Source of the DNA: Aliiroseovarius pelagivivens
GTDB taxonomy: Bacteria > Pseudomonadota > Alphaproteobacteria > Rhodobacterales > Rhodobacteraceae
Reading direction: 5' to 3'
Length of the DNA stretch: 64,000 nt
Assembly: GCF_900302485.1 (NCBI RefSeq)
Contig: NZ_OMOI01000002.1
Span: 434,001-498,000 of the forward strand
The notes under the pieces: generated by a model
Databases searched by the model: none
Seen by the model: the letters and a program-made list of their open reading frames with translations, nothing else
What the model was told of the DNA's origin: nothing
Part shown: positions 33,464 through 41,848 of the stretch, in pieces
Position numbering within the stretch: the first letter of the stretch is position 1
Layout: every line of letters begins with the position of its first letter
Position numbers and translations under genes: made by a program

Positions 33464-36289
33464 ATGAGTAAACCGGAAAACATCCAGATCGACACCTCCC
33501 CTCCTGTCTCGGACGAGGTACGGAAAACGACGTGCTATATGTGTGCCTGCCGATGTGGGATCAACGTGCATATGAAAGACGGCAAGGTCGCCTATATCGA
33601 GGGCAACCGCGATCACCCTGTGAACAAAGGCGTTTTGTGCGGCAAGGGATCGGCCGGGATCATGCAGCATTACGCGCCATCGCGTCTGCGGGCGCCGCTG
33701 AAACGAGTCGGTCCGCGCGGATCGGGCGAGTTCGAGGAGATTTCCTGGGACGAAGCGCTAGAGATGGCCGTCGGCTGGATGGGACCGCTGCGCAACGAAG
33801 ATCCGTCAAAGCTGGCGTTCTTCACCGGACGTGATCAAAGCCAAAGCTTCACCTCGTGGTTTGCCCAAAGCTATGGCACGCCGAACTACGCCGCACATGG
33901 TGGGTTCTGTTCCGTCAACATGGCGGCGGCAGGCATCTACACGATGGGCGGCGCGTTTTGGGAGTTCGGCCAGCCCGACTGGGACCGTACCAAACTGTTC
34001 ATGTTGTTCGGTGTCGCGGAAGACCACGATTCAAACCCGATCAAGATCGGTCTGGGCAAGCTGAAAGAGCGCGGCGCGCGCGTGATTGGCGTGAACCCGA
34101 TCCGCTCGGGTTATAACGCGATTGCAGATGAATGGGTGGGGATCACGCCCGGCACGGACGGGTTGTTTATCCTTGCGCTGGTGCACGAGCTGTTCCGCGC
34201 AGGTCAGGTCGATCTGAACTATTTGTCGCGCTATACCAACGCGGGCTTCATCGTAAATGAAGAGCCTAACACAGCGGAAACCGGCCTTTTCCTGCGTGGC
34301 GCAACTGGCAAACCGCAGGTCATCTGCCGCGAGACCGGAAAGCTGGCGGACTATGACACGCCCGGCGTAATGCCCGATCTTGCCGCCACCTATCGCCACG
34401 CGGGCCAAAGCCATCGCCCCGTGTTCCAGCTGATGGCGGAACGCTATCTTTCGGACGAATATGCCCCTGATGCCGTGGCCGATCGCACTGGTGTTTCGGC
34501 AGACAGAATACGCTCTATTGCAGCAGAACTTGCCCATGTGGCCTTCGAGGAAGAGATCGTTCTGGATCAGCCTTGGACCGATTGGAAGGGTGAAAAGCAC
34601 GACAAGATGATCGGCCGTCCGGTCAGCTTCCACGCGATGCGCGGGATCTCGGCGCATTCGAACGGCTTCCAGACCTGCCGCGCGCTGCATGTGCTACAGA
34701 TCCTGCTGGGATCGGTCGAGGTACCGGGCGGATTCCGCTTTAAACCGCCCTATCCCAAACCCTATGACGCCCACCCCACCCCGCATGTCGGGGTGACCGT
34801 TGGCGGGCCGCTGGACGGGCCGCATCTGGGGTTCGTCCGAGGGCCCGAGCATCTGGCCTTGAAGGAAGACGGCAGCCCAGCGCGGATCGACAAAGCGTTC
34901 ACATGGGAGAACCCGATGTCCAGCCATGGGCTGATGCATATGGTGATCTCGAACGCACATGCCGGCGATCCCTATAAAATCGACACGCTGTTCCTGTATA
35001 TGGCTAACATGGCGTGGAACTCGTCGATGAACTCGTCCGAGGTGATGCGGATGCTCACCGACAAAGACGACAACGGCGACTACGTTATCCCGCACATCAT
35101 CTACTCGGATGCCTATAGTTCGGAAATGGTCGCCTATGCGGACCTGATCCTTCCGGACACGACCTATTTGGAGCGTCACGACTGTATCTCTCTGCTTGAT
35201 CGCCCGATCTGTGAAGCAGACGGCGCGGCTGATGCGATCCGCTGGCCGGTGGTCGAGCCTGACCGCGATGTGCGCGGGTTCCAGACGGTTCTGATCCAAC
35301 TGGGCGTCAAAATGGGACTGCCCGGTTTCGTGAACGAAGACGGGTCTGCCAAGTATGAAGATTATGCCGATTACATCGTCAATCACGAACGCCGTCCGGG
35401 CGTCGGTCCGCTGGCCGGCTGGCGCGGTGAAGACGGCAATGGAAAGGGCCGAGGAGAGCCTAATCCGGCCCAACTTGATAAATATATCGAGAATGGCGGC
35501 TTCTGGGTTAACCACGTTCCCGAGAACGCAAGCTTCTATAAGCCGTGGAACAAGCACTATCAGGAGTGGGCAGTGAAGCGCGGGATTTTCGATGTGGAAT
35601 CGCCCTATGTCTTCAGCCTCTATGTCGAACCGATGCGCAAGTTCCAGCTGGCCGCCGAAGGGTTCGGAGACCGCCAGCCCCCCGACAATCTGCGCGAACA
35701 GATCGGGCAAACGATGGACCCGCTGCCCATTTGGTACGAGCCCTTCGAGAACAGCAATGTCGACACGGATGAGTATCCGATCCACGCCCTAACCCAGCGC
35801 CCGATGCATATGTATCACTCGTGGGGCACGCAGAACGCGTGGCTGCGTCAGATCACCGGGAAGAACTACCTGTATCTGCCCACCAAGATCTGGGAAGAGC
35901 ACGGGTTCAAAGATGGGGATTTCGCAACCGTGTCATCCGTGCATGGACAGATCACCGTACCTGTCGCACATCACGCAGGGCTGAACGGCGATACGATCTG
36001 GACGTGGAACGCCATCGGCAAGCGCAAGGGCGCTTGGGCGCTAGATGAAGACGCGCCCGAGGCCAAAGATGGCTTCCTTCTGAACCACCTGATCAGCGAG
36101 CTTCAGCCGCCGAAAGGTGACGGCCTCCGCTGGTCGAATTCGGACCCGATTACTGGGCAAGCCGCGTGGTTCGATTTGCGCGTGAAAATCGAGAAAGCAG
36201 AGACTAAACCTGCGGAAAGCCAGCCTGCGTACCCACCGATCAAGTCCCCCGTGGGCAAAGGCCCCAAAACTGTGGCGAGGAAGATCTGA
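33464..36289 (+). CDS. soeA: Sulfite dehydrogenase (quinone) molybdopterin subunit SoeA
   Basis: About 941 residues, DMSO-reductase-family molybdoenzyme; oxidises sulfite to sulfate on the cytoplasmic side. The N-terminal 4Fe-4S site is CYMCACRC...GVLC (about Cys24, 27, 31, 59). HGGFCSVNMAA carries the probable Mo-ligand Cys. Conserved PWTDWKGEKHDKMIG and MHMYHSWGTQNAWLRQITG follow. No Tat signal, as expected for cytoplasmic SoeA. Its two partners follow directly. In roseobacters Soe handles sulfite from DMSP, taurine and other organosulfonates. ATG at 33464; an adjacent GTG at 33461 is equally placed. The stop overlaps soeB (TGATG). A polysulfide/thiosulfate reductase is the alternative. Confidence 0.88.
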   Translation: MSKPENIQIDTSPPVSDEVRKTTCYMCACRCGINVHMKDGKVAYIEGNRDHPVNKGVLCGKGSAGIMQHYAPSRLRAPLKRVGPRGSGEFEEISWDEALEMAVGWMGPLRNEDPSKLAFFTGRDQSQSFTSWFAQSYGTPNYAAHGGFCSVNMAAAGIYTMGGAFWEFGQPDWDRTKLFMLFGVAEDHDSNPIKIGLGKLKERGARVIGVNPIRSGYNAIADEWVGITPGTDGLFILALVHELFRAGQVDLNYLSRYTNAGFIVNEEPNTAETGLFLRGATGKPQVICRETGKLADYDTPGVMPDLAATYRHAGQSHRPVFQLMAERYLSDEYAPDAVADRTGVSADRIRSIAAELAHVAFEEEIVLDQPWTDWKGEKHDKMIGRPVSFHAMRGISAHSNGFQTCRALHVLQILLGSVEVPGGFRFKPPYPKPYDAHPTPHVGVTVGGPLDGPHLGFVRGPEHLALKEDGSPARIDKAFTWENPMSSHGLMHMVISNAHAGDPYKIDTLFLYMANMAWNSSMNSSEVMRMLTDKDDNGDYVIPHIIYSDAYSSEMVAYADLILPDTTYLERHDCISLLDRPICEADGAADAIRWPVVEPDRDVRGFQTVLIQLGVKMGLPGFVNEDGSAKYEDYADYIVNHERRPGVGPLAGWRGEDGNGKGRGEPNPAQLDKYIENGGFWVNHVPENASFYKPWNKHYQEWAVKRGIFDVESPYVFSLYVEPMRKFQLAAEGFGDRQPPDNLREQIGQTMDPLPIWYEPFENSNVDTDEYPIHALTQRPMHMYHSWGTQNAWLRQITGKNYLYLPTKIWEEHGFKDGDFATVSSVHGQITVPVAHHAGLNGDTIWTWNAIGKRKGAWALDEDAPEAKDGFLLNHLISELQPPKGDGLRWSNSDPITGQAAWFDLRVKIEKAETKPAESQPAYPPIKSPVGKGPKTVARKI

Positions 36290-37020
36290 TGACTGCTTTG
36301 CCTTCGAAAACTGACAAGAAGCTGGGTCTGGTCATCGACCTTGATACCTGCGTGGGCTGCCATGGCTGCGTGACCGCCTGTAAGGGCTGGAACACGCAGA
36401 ACTATGGCGCGCCGCTGTCCGACCAGGATGCCTATGGCGCGGATCCGTCCGGCACGTTCCTGAACCGTGTGTTCAGCTATGAAGCGCAGAAAGAGGGCTG
36501 TACCTCGCAAACCGTGCACATGCCCCGGTCCTGTCTGCATTGCGAAGACGCGCCCTGCGTGACCGTTTGCCCAACCGGCGCAAGCTATAAGCGCGAAGAA
36601 GACGGGATCGTTCTGGTGAACGAGGATCGCTGTATCGGCTGCGGCCTGTGCGCATGGTCCTGCCCCTATGGTGCGCGGGAACTGGATCGCGAAGCGGGTG
36701 TCATGAAGAAATGCACCCTCTGCGTGGACCGGATCTATAACGAGAACCTGCCGGAAGAAGACCGCGTGCCTGCTTGCGTACGCACCTGCCCGTCCGGCGC
36801 GCGTCATTTCGGAGACCTGGGCGACCCAGACAGCGATGTATCAAAACTGGTCGCCGATCGCGGCGGGTTTGACCTGATGCCGGATCTGGGCACAAAGCCC
36901 GTAAACAAATACCTGCCGCCCCGCCCCAAGGATCAGCTGGACACCGCGCCGCTGAACAAGGTCGCGGATGAACCCAAAGGGTTCCTTGGTTGGCTGGACA
37001 AAGCGCTCGACAAGCTCTGA
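36289..37020 (+). CDS. soeB: Sulfite dehydrogenase iron-sulfur subunit SoeB
   Basis: 243 residues with four ferredoxin-type 4Fe-4S sites: CVGCHGCVTAC, CLHCEDAPCVTVC, CIGCGLCAWSC and CTLCVD...CVRTC. Carries electrons from SoeA to the membrane subunit. The C-terminus ends in a short amphipathic stretch. Start codon overlaps the soeA stop; 12 bases to soeC. Confidence 0.92.
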   Translation: MTALPSKTDKKLGLVIDLDTCVGCHGCVTACKGWNTQNYGAPLSDQDAYGADPSGTFLNRVFSYEAQKEGCTSQTVHMPRSCLHCEDAPCVTVCPTGASYKREEDGIVLVNEDRCIGCGLCAWSCPYGARELDREAGVMKKCTLCVDRIYNENLPEEDRVPACVRTCPSGARHFGDLGDPDSDVSKLVADRGGFDLMPDLGTKPVNKYLPPRPKDQLDTAPLNKVADEPKGFLGWLDKALDKL

Positions 37021-37032
37021 CGGAGGAAACGG

Positions 37033-37902
37033 ATGCATCCCGCACCCAGTGTTATCATCTTCACCACCTTTTCCGGGCTTGGCTTCGGGCTTTTGGCCTG
37101 GATGGGTCTTGGCATTCCTGATGTCGGCGGCATGACGCTGCTGGCGTTTTTCGTGATTGCCTTTGTGCTGGCGGCAGGGGGGCTTCTGGCCTCGACCTTC
37201 CATCTGGGCAACAAGAAGAACGCAATCTACGCCTTCAGCCAATGGCGAACATCTTGGCTGAGCCGCGAGGGCGTGGCTGCTGTCGTGACGCTCACCCTGT
37301 TTGGCTTGGTCGCTTTGGGGCAAGTATTCCTTGGTGCTAAAATGGCCTTTTCGGGCGCAATAGGCTCTATCTTAGCAATCATCACCGTCTTCACGACCTC
37401 GATGATTTACACCCAGCTCAAGACGATTTCGCGCTGGAACCAACCGCTTACCCCAGTGCTGTTTCTGCTTCACGCCATTGGCGGCGGAGCCCTTCTGGCG
37501 GGCGAGGCGAAGATTGCTGGCGTCCTGCTGGCCGCACTTGCCGTGGTCATGTGGCTGCACTGGCAACAAGGTGACGCACGGGCGGCCAATCGCGGCACGC
37601 TGGGCGATGCCACCGGACTGGGTCATCTGGGCGAGGTCCGGATGTTCGAAAGCGGCCATACCGGCGGCAACTATGTACTGGACGAGATGGTCTATCGCGT
37701 TGGCCGCAAACACGCGCAAAAACTGCGCATGATCGCGCTGGGTCTTGCCGCGGTTCTGCCTGCTGCGATCCTACTGCTCACCCCAGCGGGTCATGTCACC
37801 GCCTTCATCGCGCTTGCCATGCATATCGCGGGCGCCATCGTCGGCCGTTGGCTGTTCTTCGCCGAAGCCGAGCATGTTGTGGGGCTTTATTACGGCAAAT
37901 AA
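37033..37902 (+). CDS. soeC: Sulfite dehydrogenase membrane anchor SoeC (DmsC family)
   Basis: 289 residues with about eight TM helices (for example VIIFTTFSGLGFGLLAWMGL, MTLLAFFVIAFVLAAGGLLA), DmsC-type quinone-reacting anchor. FHLGNKKNAIYAFSQWRTSWLSRE is characteristic of DmsC relatives. Passes electrons from SoeB to quinone. GGAGGAAACGG precedes the ATG. Completes the soeABC operon. Confidence 0.9.
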   Translation: MHPAPSVIIFTTFSGLGFGLLAWMGLGIPDVGGMTLLAFFVIAFVLAAGGLLASTFHLGNKKNAIYAFSQWRTSWLSREGVAAVVTLTLFGLVALGQVFLGAKMAFSGAIGSILAIITVFTTSMIYTQLKTISRWNQPLTPVLFLLHAIGGGALLAGEAKIAGVLLAALAVVMWLHWQQGDARAANRGTLGDATGLGHLGEVRMFESGHTGGNYVLDEMVYRVGRKHAQKLRMIALGLAAVLPAAILLLTPAGHVTAFIALAMHIAGAIVGRWLFFAEAEHVVGLYYGK

Positions 37903-37965
37903 CCCTTTTCATTGAACCTTCATCCCCGTGGGCCTATCACGGGGAAAAGCATTAATGAGGGCGAC

Positions 37966-38577
37966 ATGGCCAACCATCTTTACAAGCGCGACCTTCCCGA
38001 TGGGCTGGACCTTGGTCCTGTCGTAGCCATCGACTGTGAAACCATGGGTCTGAACCCGCATCGCGACCGCCTGTGCGTGGTGCAGATGTCGGGCGGAGAC
38101 GGCAATGCCCATATGGTGCAGGTCGAGAAAGGCCAGACCAGCGCGCCGAACTTGGAAAAGATGCTGGTTGATCCCAACGTGCTGAAGATTTTCCACTTTG
38201 GCCGGTTCGACATCGCCGCCATGCTGAACGCATTCGGCGTGGTCACGGCGCCTGTCTATTGCACCAAGATCGCCTCGAAACTGATACGCACCTATACGGA
38301 TCGCCACGGGCTGCGGAACCTGCTGGATCAGCTTTTGAAGGTGGATATCTCGAAACAACAGCAAATGAGCGATTGGGGCGCGGTAGAGCTGACCGAGGCG
38401 CAGCTGGACTATGCAGCATCCGACGTATTGCATCTGCACCGCCTGCGGGAAGAGCTGAACATGCGCTTGGACCGTGAAGGCCGGACCGAAATGGCACAGG
38501 CCTGTTTCGACTTCCTGCCGATGCGCGCTCAGCTGGATCTGGCCGGTTGGCCCGAACAGGACATCTTTGCGCACTAA
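37966..38577 (+). CDS. Ribonuclease D-like 3'-5' exonuclease
   Basis: 203 residues, DEDDy exonuclease domain only: motif I VAIDCETMGLN, motif II FHFGRFDIAAM and motif III YAASDVLHL. It lacks the HRDC domains of E. coli Rnd, as is usual for the short alphaproteobacterial form. Probably trims structured RNA 3' ends. ATG at 37966 with GAGGGCG upstream; 18 earlier codons are dropped. 63 bp before lptC; a CCCCGTG/CACGGGG hairpin (37924-37944) stands between soeC and this gene. Confidence 0.9.
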   Translation: MANHLYKRDLPDGLDLGPVVAIDCETMGLNPHRDRLCVVQMSGGDGNAHMVQVEKGQTSAPNLEKMLVDPNVLKIFHFGRFDIAAMLNAFGVVTAPVYCTKIASKLIRTYTDRHGLRNLLDQLLKVDISKQQQMSDWGAVELTEAQLDYAASDVLHLHRLREELNMRLDREGRTEMAQACFDFLPMRAQLDLAGWPEQDIFAH

Positions 38578-38640
38578 AGGGTGTCTTGGAATCCGGCGCA
38601 TCCGCGCTAGATAACAAACAACCCCAACGGAAGGCCCCGC

Positions 38641-39264
38641 ATGTCCGGCACCGGCATTACATATACGCGTCTTGTGAACTGGCTGAAAATCATTCTGCCA
38701 GCCACCGCGCTTGTGCTGCTGTCCTTGATGTTTCTGGTGTCGAAATCTGTCGATCCAACCACGTCGCTGACCTATGCGCGGATCAATCTGGACGAGCTGA
38801 CGGGCGAACAGAAGATCACCAACCCTCAGTTCTCAAGCGTGACCGAAGATGGCGCGGCGATCCAGTTCCGGGCGGCAAGCGCTGCGCCGGATGAAGAACG
38901 CGCCAACTATTTCAAAGCGTTAGAGCTTGAGGCCGACATCGAAACTCCGGACGGTGCGCAGGTGAATATCAGGGCAGCTCGGGCGGATATTGATGGCGCA
39001 AAGAACCAAATCAATCTTTCCGGTGGCGTGTCGTTGCACACCTCAACGGATTACTGGATCTCGACCGAAACGCTGACCACGGCGATGGACAGCACCTATG
39101 TTGCCAGCAACGGACCGGTCGAAGCCACAGGCCCTATGGGCGACCTTTCCGCGGGCGATGCGGTCATTTCCCGCGCAGAAGGTGAAGGCGGCGGCTATGT
39201 TCTTGTTTTCAAGGACGGGGTGAAGCTGGTATATGATCCGAAAGATAAGGGGGAAACCCGGTGA
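38641..39264 (+). CDS. lptC: LPS export periplasmic/membrane protein LptC
   Basis: 207 residues: one N-terminal TM (WLKIILPATALVLLSLMFLV) and a periplasmic beta-jellyroll (DGAAIQFRAASA, VNIRAARADIDGAKNQINLSG). It passes LPS from LptBFG to LptA. Start of an lptC-lptA-lptB operon; its stop overlaps the lptA GTG by four bases (GTGA). Confidence 0.93.
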   Translation: MSGTGITYTRLVNWLKIILPATALVLLSLMFLVSKSVDPTTSLTYARINLDELTGEQKITNPQFSSVTEDGAAIQFRAASAAPDEERANYFKALELEADIETPDGAQVNIRAARADIDGAKNQINLSGGVSLHTSTDYWISTETLTTAMDSTYVASNGPVEATGPMGDLSAGDAVISRAEGEGGGYVLVFKDGVKLVYDPKDKGETR

Positions 39265-39758
39265 TCAAACGCAGCTCTTTCTATGCGCTTCTGGTAGCGC
39301 TTTGTTTGCCTGTCGCGGCTTTCGCGCAGTCCAATGTGGCGTTTGGCGGGTTGAAGCACGACAGCAGCCTTCCGATCGAGATCTCGGCTGATCAACTGAC
39401 CGTGGATCAAGCCAGCGGGGCGGCGACGTTTCAAGGCAACGTTACCATCGGACAGGGCGACATGCGGCTAAGTGCCGGCAAGGTCCGCGTCGAATACGCA
39501 ACCGGAACTGACACGACGGGCGAGATTTCTCGCCTGCATGCCACAAACGGCGTAACCCTTGTGAACGGCGCTGAAGCTGCCGAAGCACGCGAGGCGGTTT
39601 ATACCATCGCGACGGGCATGGTTGTGATGACTGGCGGTGTGATCCTGACGCAGGGCCAGAATGCGCTGTCGTCAGACAAGCTGACCGTAAACCTGCGTAC
39701 AGGCACGGGTCAGATGGATGGGCGGGTCAAATCGATCATCCAGACCGGGGAAAACTGA
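39261..39758 (+). CDS. lptA: LPS transport periplasmic bridge protein LptA
   Basis: 165 residues: signal peptide (YALLVALCLPVAAFA-Q) and OstA-type repeats (PIEISADQLTVDQASGAATF, GDMRLSAGKVRVEYA, LSSDKLTVNLRTGTG). Forms the periplasmic bridge for LPS. GTG start overlapping lptC; its TGA overlaps the lptB ATG. Confidence 0.93.
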   Translation: MIKRSSFYALLVALCLPVAAFAQSNVAFGGLKHDSSLPIEISADQLTVDQASGAATFQGNVTIGQGDMRLSAGKVRVEYATGTDTTGEISRLHATNGVTLVNGAEAAEAREAVYTIATGMVVMTGGVILTQGQNALSSDKLTVNLRTGTGQMDGRVKSIIQTGEN

Positions 39759-40516
39759 TGGCCGCCCCTGATCTGACAGTTGAGCAAGGCGATGCCGGGC
39801 TGCGCATCATTGGATTGCGTAAAAGCTATCGCAAGAAGCCGGTGATCCGCGAGGTGAACCTCGAGCTTCACAGGGGCGAAGTCGTCGCCCTTCTTGGCCC
39901 GAATGGCTGCGGTAAATCCACGACGTTCTATGCGATCGCTGGGCTGATTACTCCGGAAGCCGGGCAGGTCATCATCGACGGGCGTGACGTGACGCTTTTG
40001 CCGATGTATCGCCGTGCGCGCCGTGGCATCGGCTATTTGCCGCAAGAGATGTCAATCTTCCGGGGCATGAGCGTCGAAGACAATATTCTGTCGATCCTCG
40101 AGATTTCAACCAAGGACCGGCACAAGCGCCGTGAACGGCTGGAAGAACTTCTGAACGAGTTTTCGATCAGTCACCTGCGCCGCACACCCGCGATGGCCCT
40201 GTCGGGCGGCGAGCGTCGTCGCTGCGAAATCGCGCGCCTTCTGGCCTCGAATCCCAAGTATTTGCTGCTGGATGAACCCTTCGCGGGCGTCGACCCGATT
40301 GCGGTCGGCGAAATTCGCACACTGGTTCATGACCTGAAAAACCGTGGTATCGGCGTGTTGATCACCGACCACAACGTGCGCGAGACGCTGGAAATCGTCG
40401 ACCGCGCTTATATCCTGCATGATGGCCATGTTCTGATGAGCGGAACCACCGATGAAGTGGTGAAGGACGAGAACGTGCGCCGGGTCTATCTGGGTCAGAA
40501 TTTCTCGATCAACTGA
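39758..40516 (+). CDS. lptB: LPS export ABC transporter ATPase LptB
   Basis: 252 residues. Walker A GPNGCGKST (47-55), signature LSGGERRR, Walker B YLLLDEPFAGVDP, H-loop ITDHNVRETL. Powers LPS extraction with LptF/LptG, which are not in this window. In many proteobacteria rpoN follows; here hpf comes next after 243 bp. Confidence 0.96.
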   Translation: MAAPDLTVEQGDAGLRIIGLRKSYRKKPVIREVNLELHRGEVVALLGPNGCGKSTTFYAIAGLITPEAGQVIIDGRDVTLLPMYRRARRGIGYLPQEMSIFRGMSVEDNILSILEISTKDRHKRRERLEELLNEFSISHLRRTPAMALSGGERRRCEIARLLASNPKYLLLDEPFAGVDPIAVGEIRTLVHDLKNRGIGVLITDHNVRETLEIVDRAYILHDGHVLMSGTTDEVVKDENVRRVYLGQNFSIN

Positions 40517-40759
40517 CGAAAGTGACACCGGGTCGCTTGACAATCCCCACCGACTCGTCGCCAAATGAAGGTGATGCATGAACACGCAAACCTTCGTTCG
40601 TGCCGTGCCCAACACGGGCTCGCACATTTGATCGCCCCGGACTTCATCGGGCGGACAAATCTCTGCAAAGACAAAACAACCCTATGTTTTAAAACGTTTT
40701 TCCCGCTTTGTGCCCCCGTGGCATAGGGCCAAATTCCTACAGCGATCAAAGGAGATAGG

Positions 40760-41338
40760 ATGCAATATCAAATCAGTGGCAAGCAGATCGACATTGGTGA
40801 AGCCCTTCAGGTTCACGTGAAAGAAGAACTTGGTGGCATTGTTCAAAAGTATGCTGAACGCCCCACCGATGCGCAGGTCATTTTCTCGAAAAGCGCACAT
40901 GAATATGTCTGTGAAACCATTGTTCACCTGTCCACTGGGCTGACGGCTCAGGCCAAGGGTCACGCGACCGAAATCTATGCGGCATTCGACCAATGTGCCG
41001 AAAAAATGGAAAAGCAACTGCGCCGTTATAAGCGCCGGTTGAAGGACCATCACCGTGAACGCGTCGATCCGGTTGAAGTTTTCGGAGGATCCTCGTATAT
41101 CCTCGCCAAAGAAGAAGGCCAGGACGAGGCAGAGGACGCAACACTCCAGCCCATGATCATCGCCGAAATGGAAACGCGCATCCCGTCGCTTTCCGTTGGC
41201 GAGGCTGTCATGCAGATGGAGTTGGCCCACGCCCCCGTACTGGTTTTCAAGAATGAGAAAACTCAGGGTATGAATGTCGTCTACCGTCGTGAAGACGGAA
41301 ATGTCGGCTGGATCGACCCGGTAAACAACGAAGCGTAG
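40760..41338 (+). CDS. hpf: Ribosome hibernation-promoting factor, long form
   Basis: 192 residues: N-terminal HPF/RaiA domain (MQYQISGKQIDIGEALQVHV, FDQCAEKMEKQLRRYKRRLK) and a C-terminal long-HPF dimerisation domain (about 130-190: PSLSVGEAVMQMELAHAPVL, VFKNEKTQGMNVVYRREDG). Long forms make 100S ribosomes without RMF. AAGGAGATAGG directly before the ATG. Confidence 0.95.
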   Translation: MQYQISGKQIDIGEALQVHVKEELGGIVQKYAERPTDAQVIFSKSAHEYVCETIVHLSTGLTAQAKGHATEIYAAFDQCAEKMEKQLRRYKRRLKDHHRERVDPVEVFGGSSYILAKEEGQDEAEDATLQPMIIAEMETRIPSLSVGEAVMQMELAHAPVLVFKNEKTQGMNVVYRREDGNVGWIDPVNNEA

Positions 41339-41373
41339 GCCCCCCGCCTTGGCGGGCGGGAAATTGGTCAAAA

Positions 41374-41838
41374 ATGGAACTAGCGAGCATTTTGGCGCCG
41401 TCCGCCGTAAAGGTCATCTCGACGGTGTCGTCCAAGAAACGCCTTTTTCAGGACTTGGGCGACATCGCCTTTGATTGCTATGGCATCAACTCGGAAGACG
41501 CCTTTTCCGCACTGTCCGAGCGTGAAAACCTTGGCCCGACAGGTGTAGGACGCGGCGTCGCCCTGCCCCATGCCCGTCTGGCTGGTGTCACCGAAGTGAC
41601 CGGGTGCTTTGTACGTGTTGAGAAGCCGTTTGATTTCGACGCTGTAGACCGTCAGCCCGTTGACCTGATCTTTGCGCTGTTCGCACCCGAGGACTCGGGC
41701 GTGGACCACCTGAAAGCGCTGGCGCTGGTATCGCGCTCGATGCGCGACGCGTCGATCTGTGCAAAGCTGCGCGCAAATACGGATACGGCAGCCCTGCATG
41801 CTCTTTTGACGGACAACCTGTCGAACAAGGCTGCTTGA
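41374..41838 (+). CDS. ptsN: PTS IIA-like nitrogen regulatory protein PtsN
   Basis: 154 residues, EIIA-Ntr fold. Phospho-accepting His66 lies in GVALPHARL; DLIFALFAPEDSGVDHLKAL is typical. Last member of the PTS-Ntr phosphorelay, regulating potassium and nitrogen physiology. 35 bp after hpf; convergent with the sulfotransferase gene (10 bp between stops). Confidence 0.94.
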   Translation: MELASILAPSAVKVISTVSSKKRLFQDLGDIAFDCYGINSEDAFSALSERENLGPTGVGRGVALPHARLAGVTEVTGCFVRVEKPFDFDAVDRQPVDLIFALFAPEDSGVDHLKALALVSRSMRDASICAKLRANTDTAALHALLTDNLSNKAA

Positions 41839-41848
41839 TCGCGGCCTG

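Noticed and set aside
40574..40735. Two overlapping tiny frames before hpf (17 and about 50 codons)
   Set aside because: Only a weak shared GAAGGTG and no recognisable sequence; could be leader peptides but unsupported.
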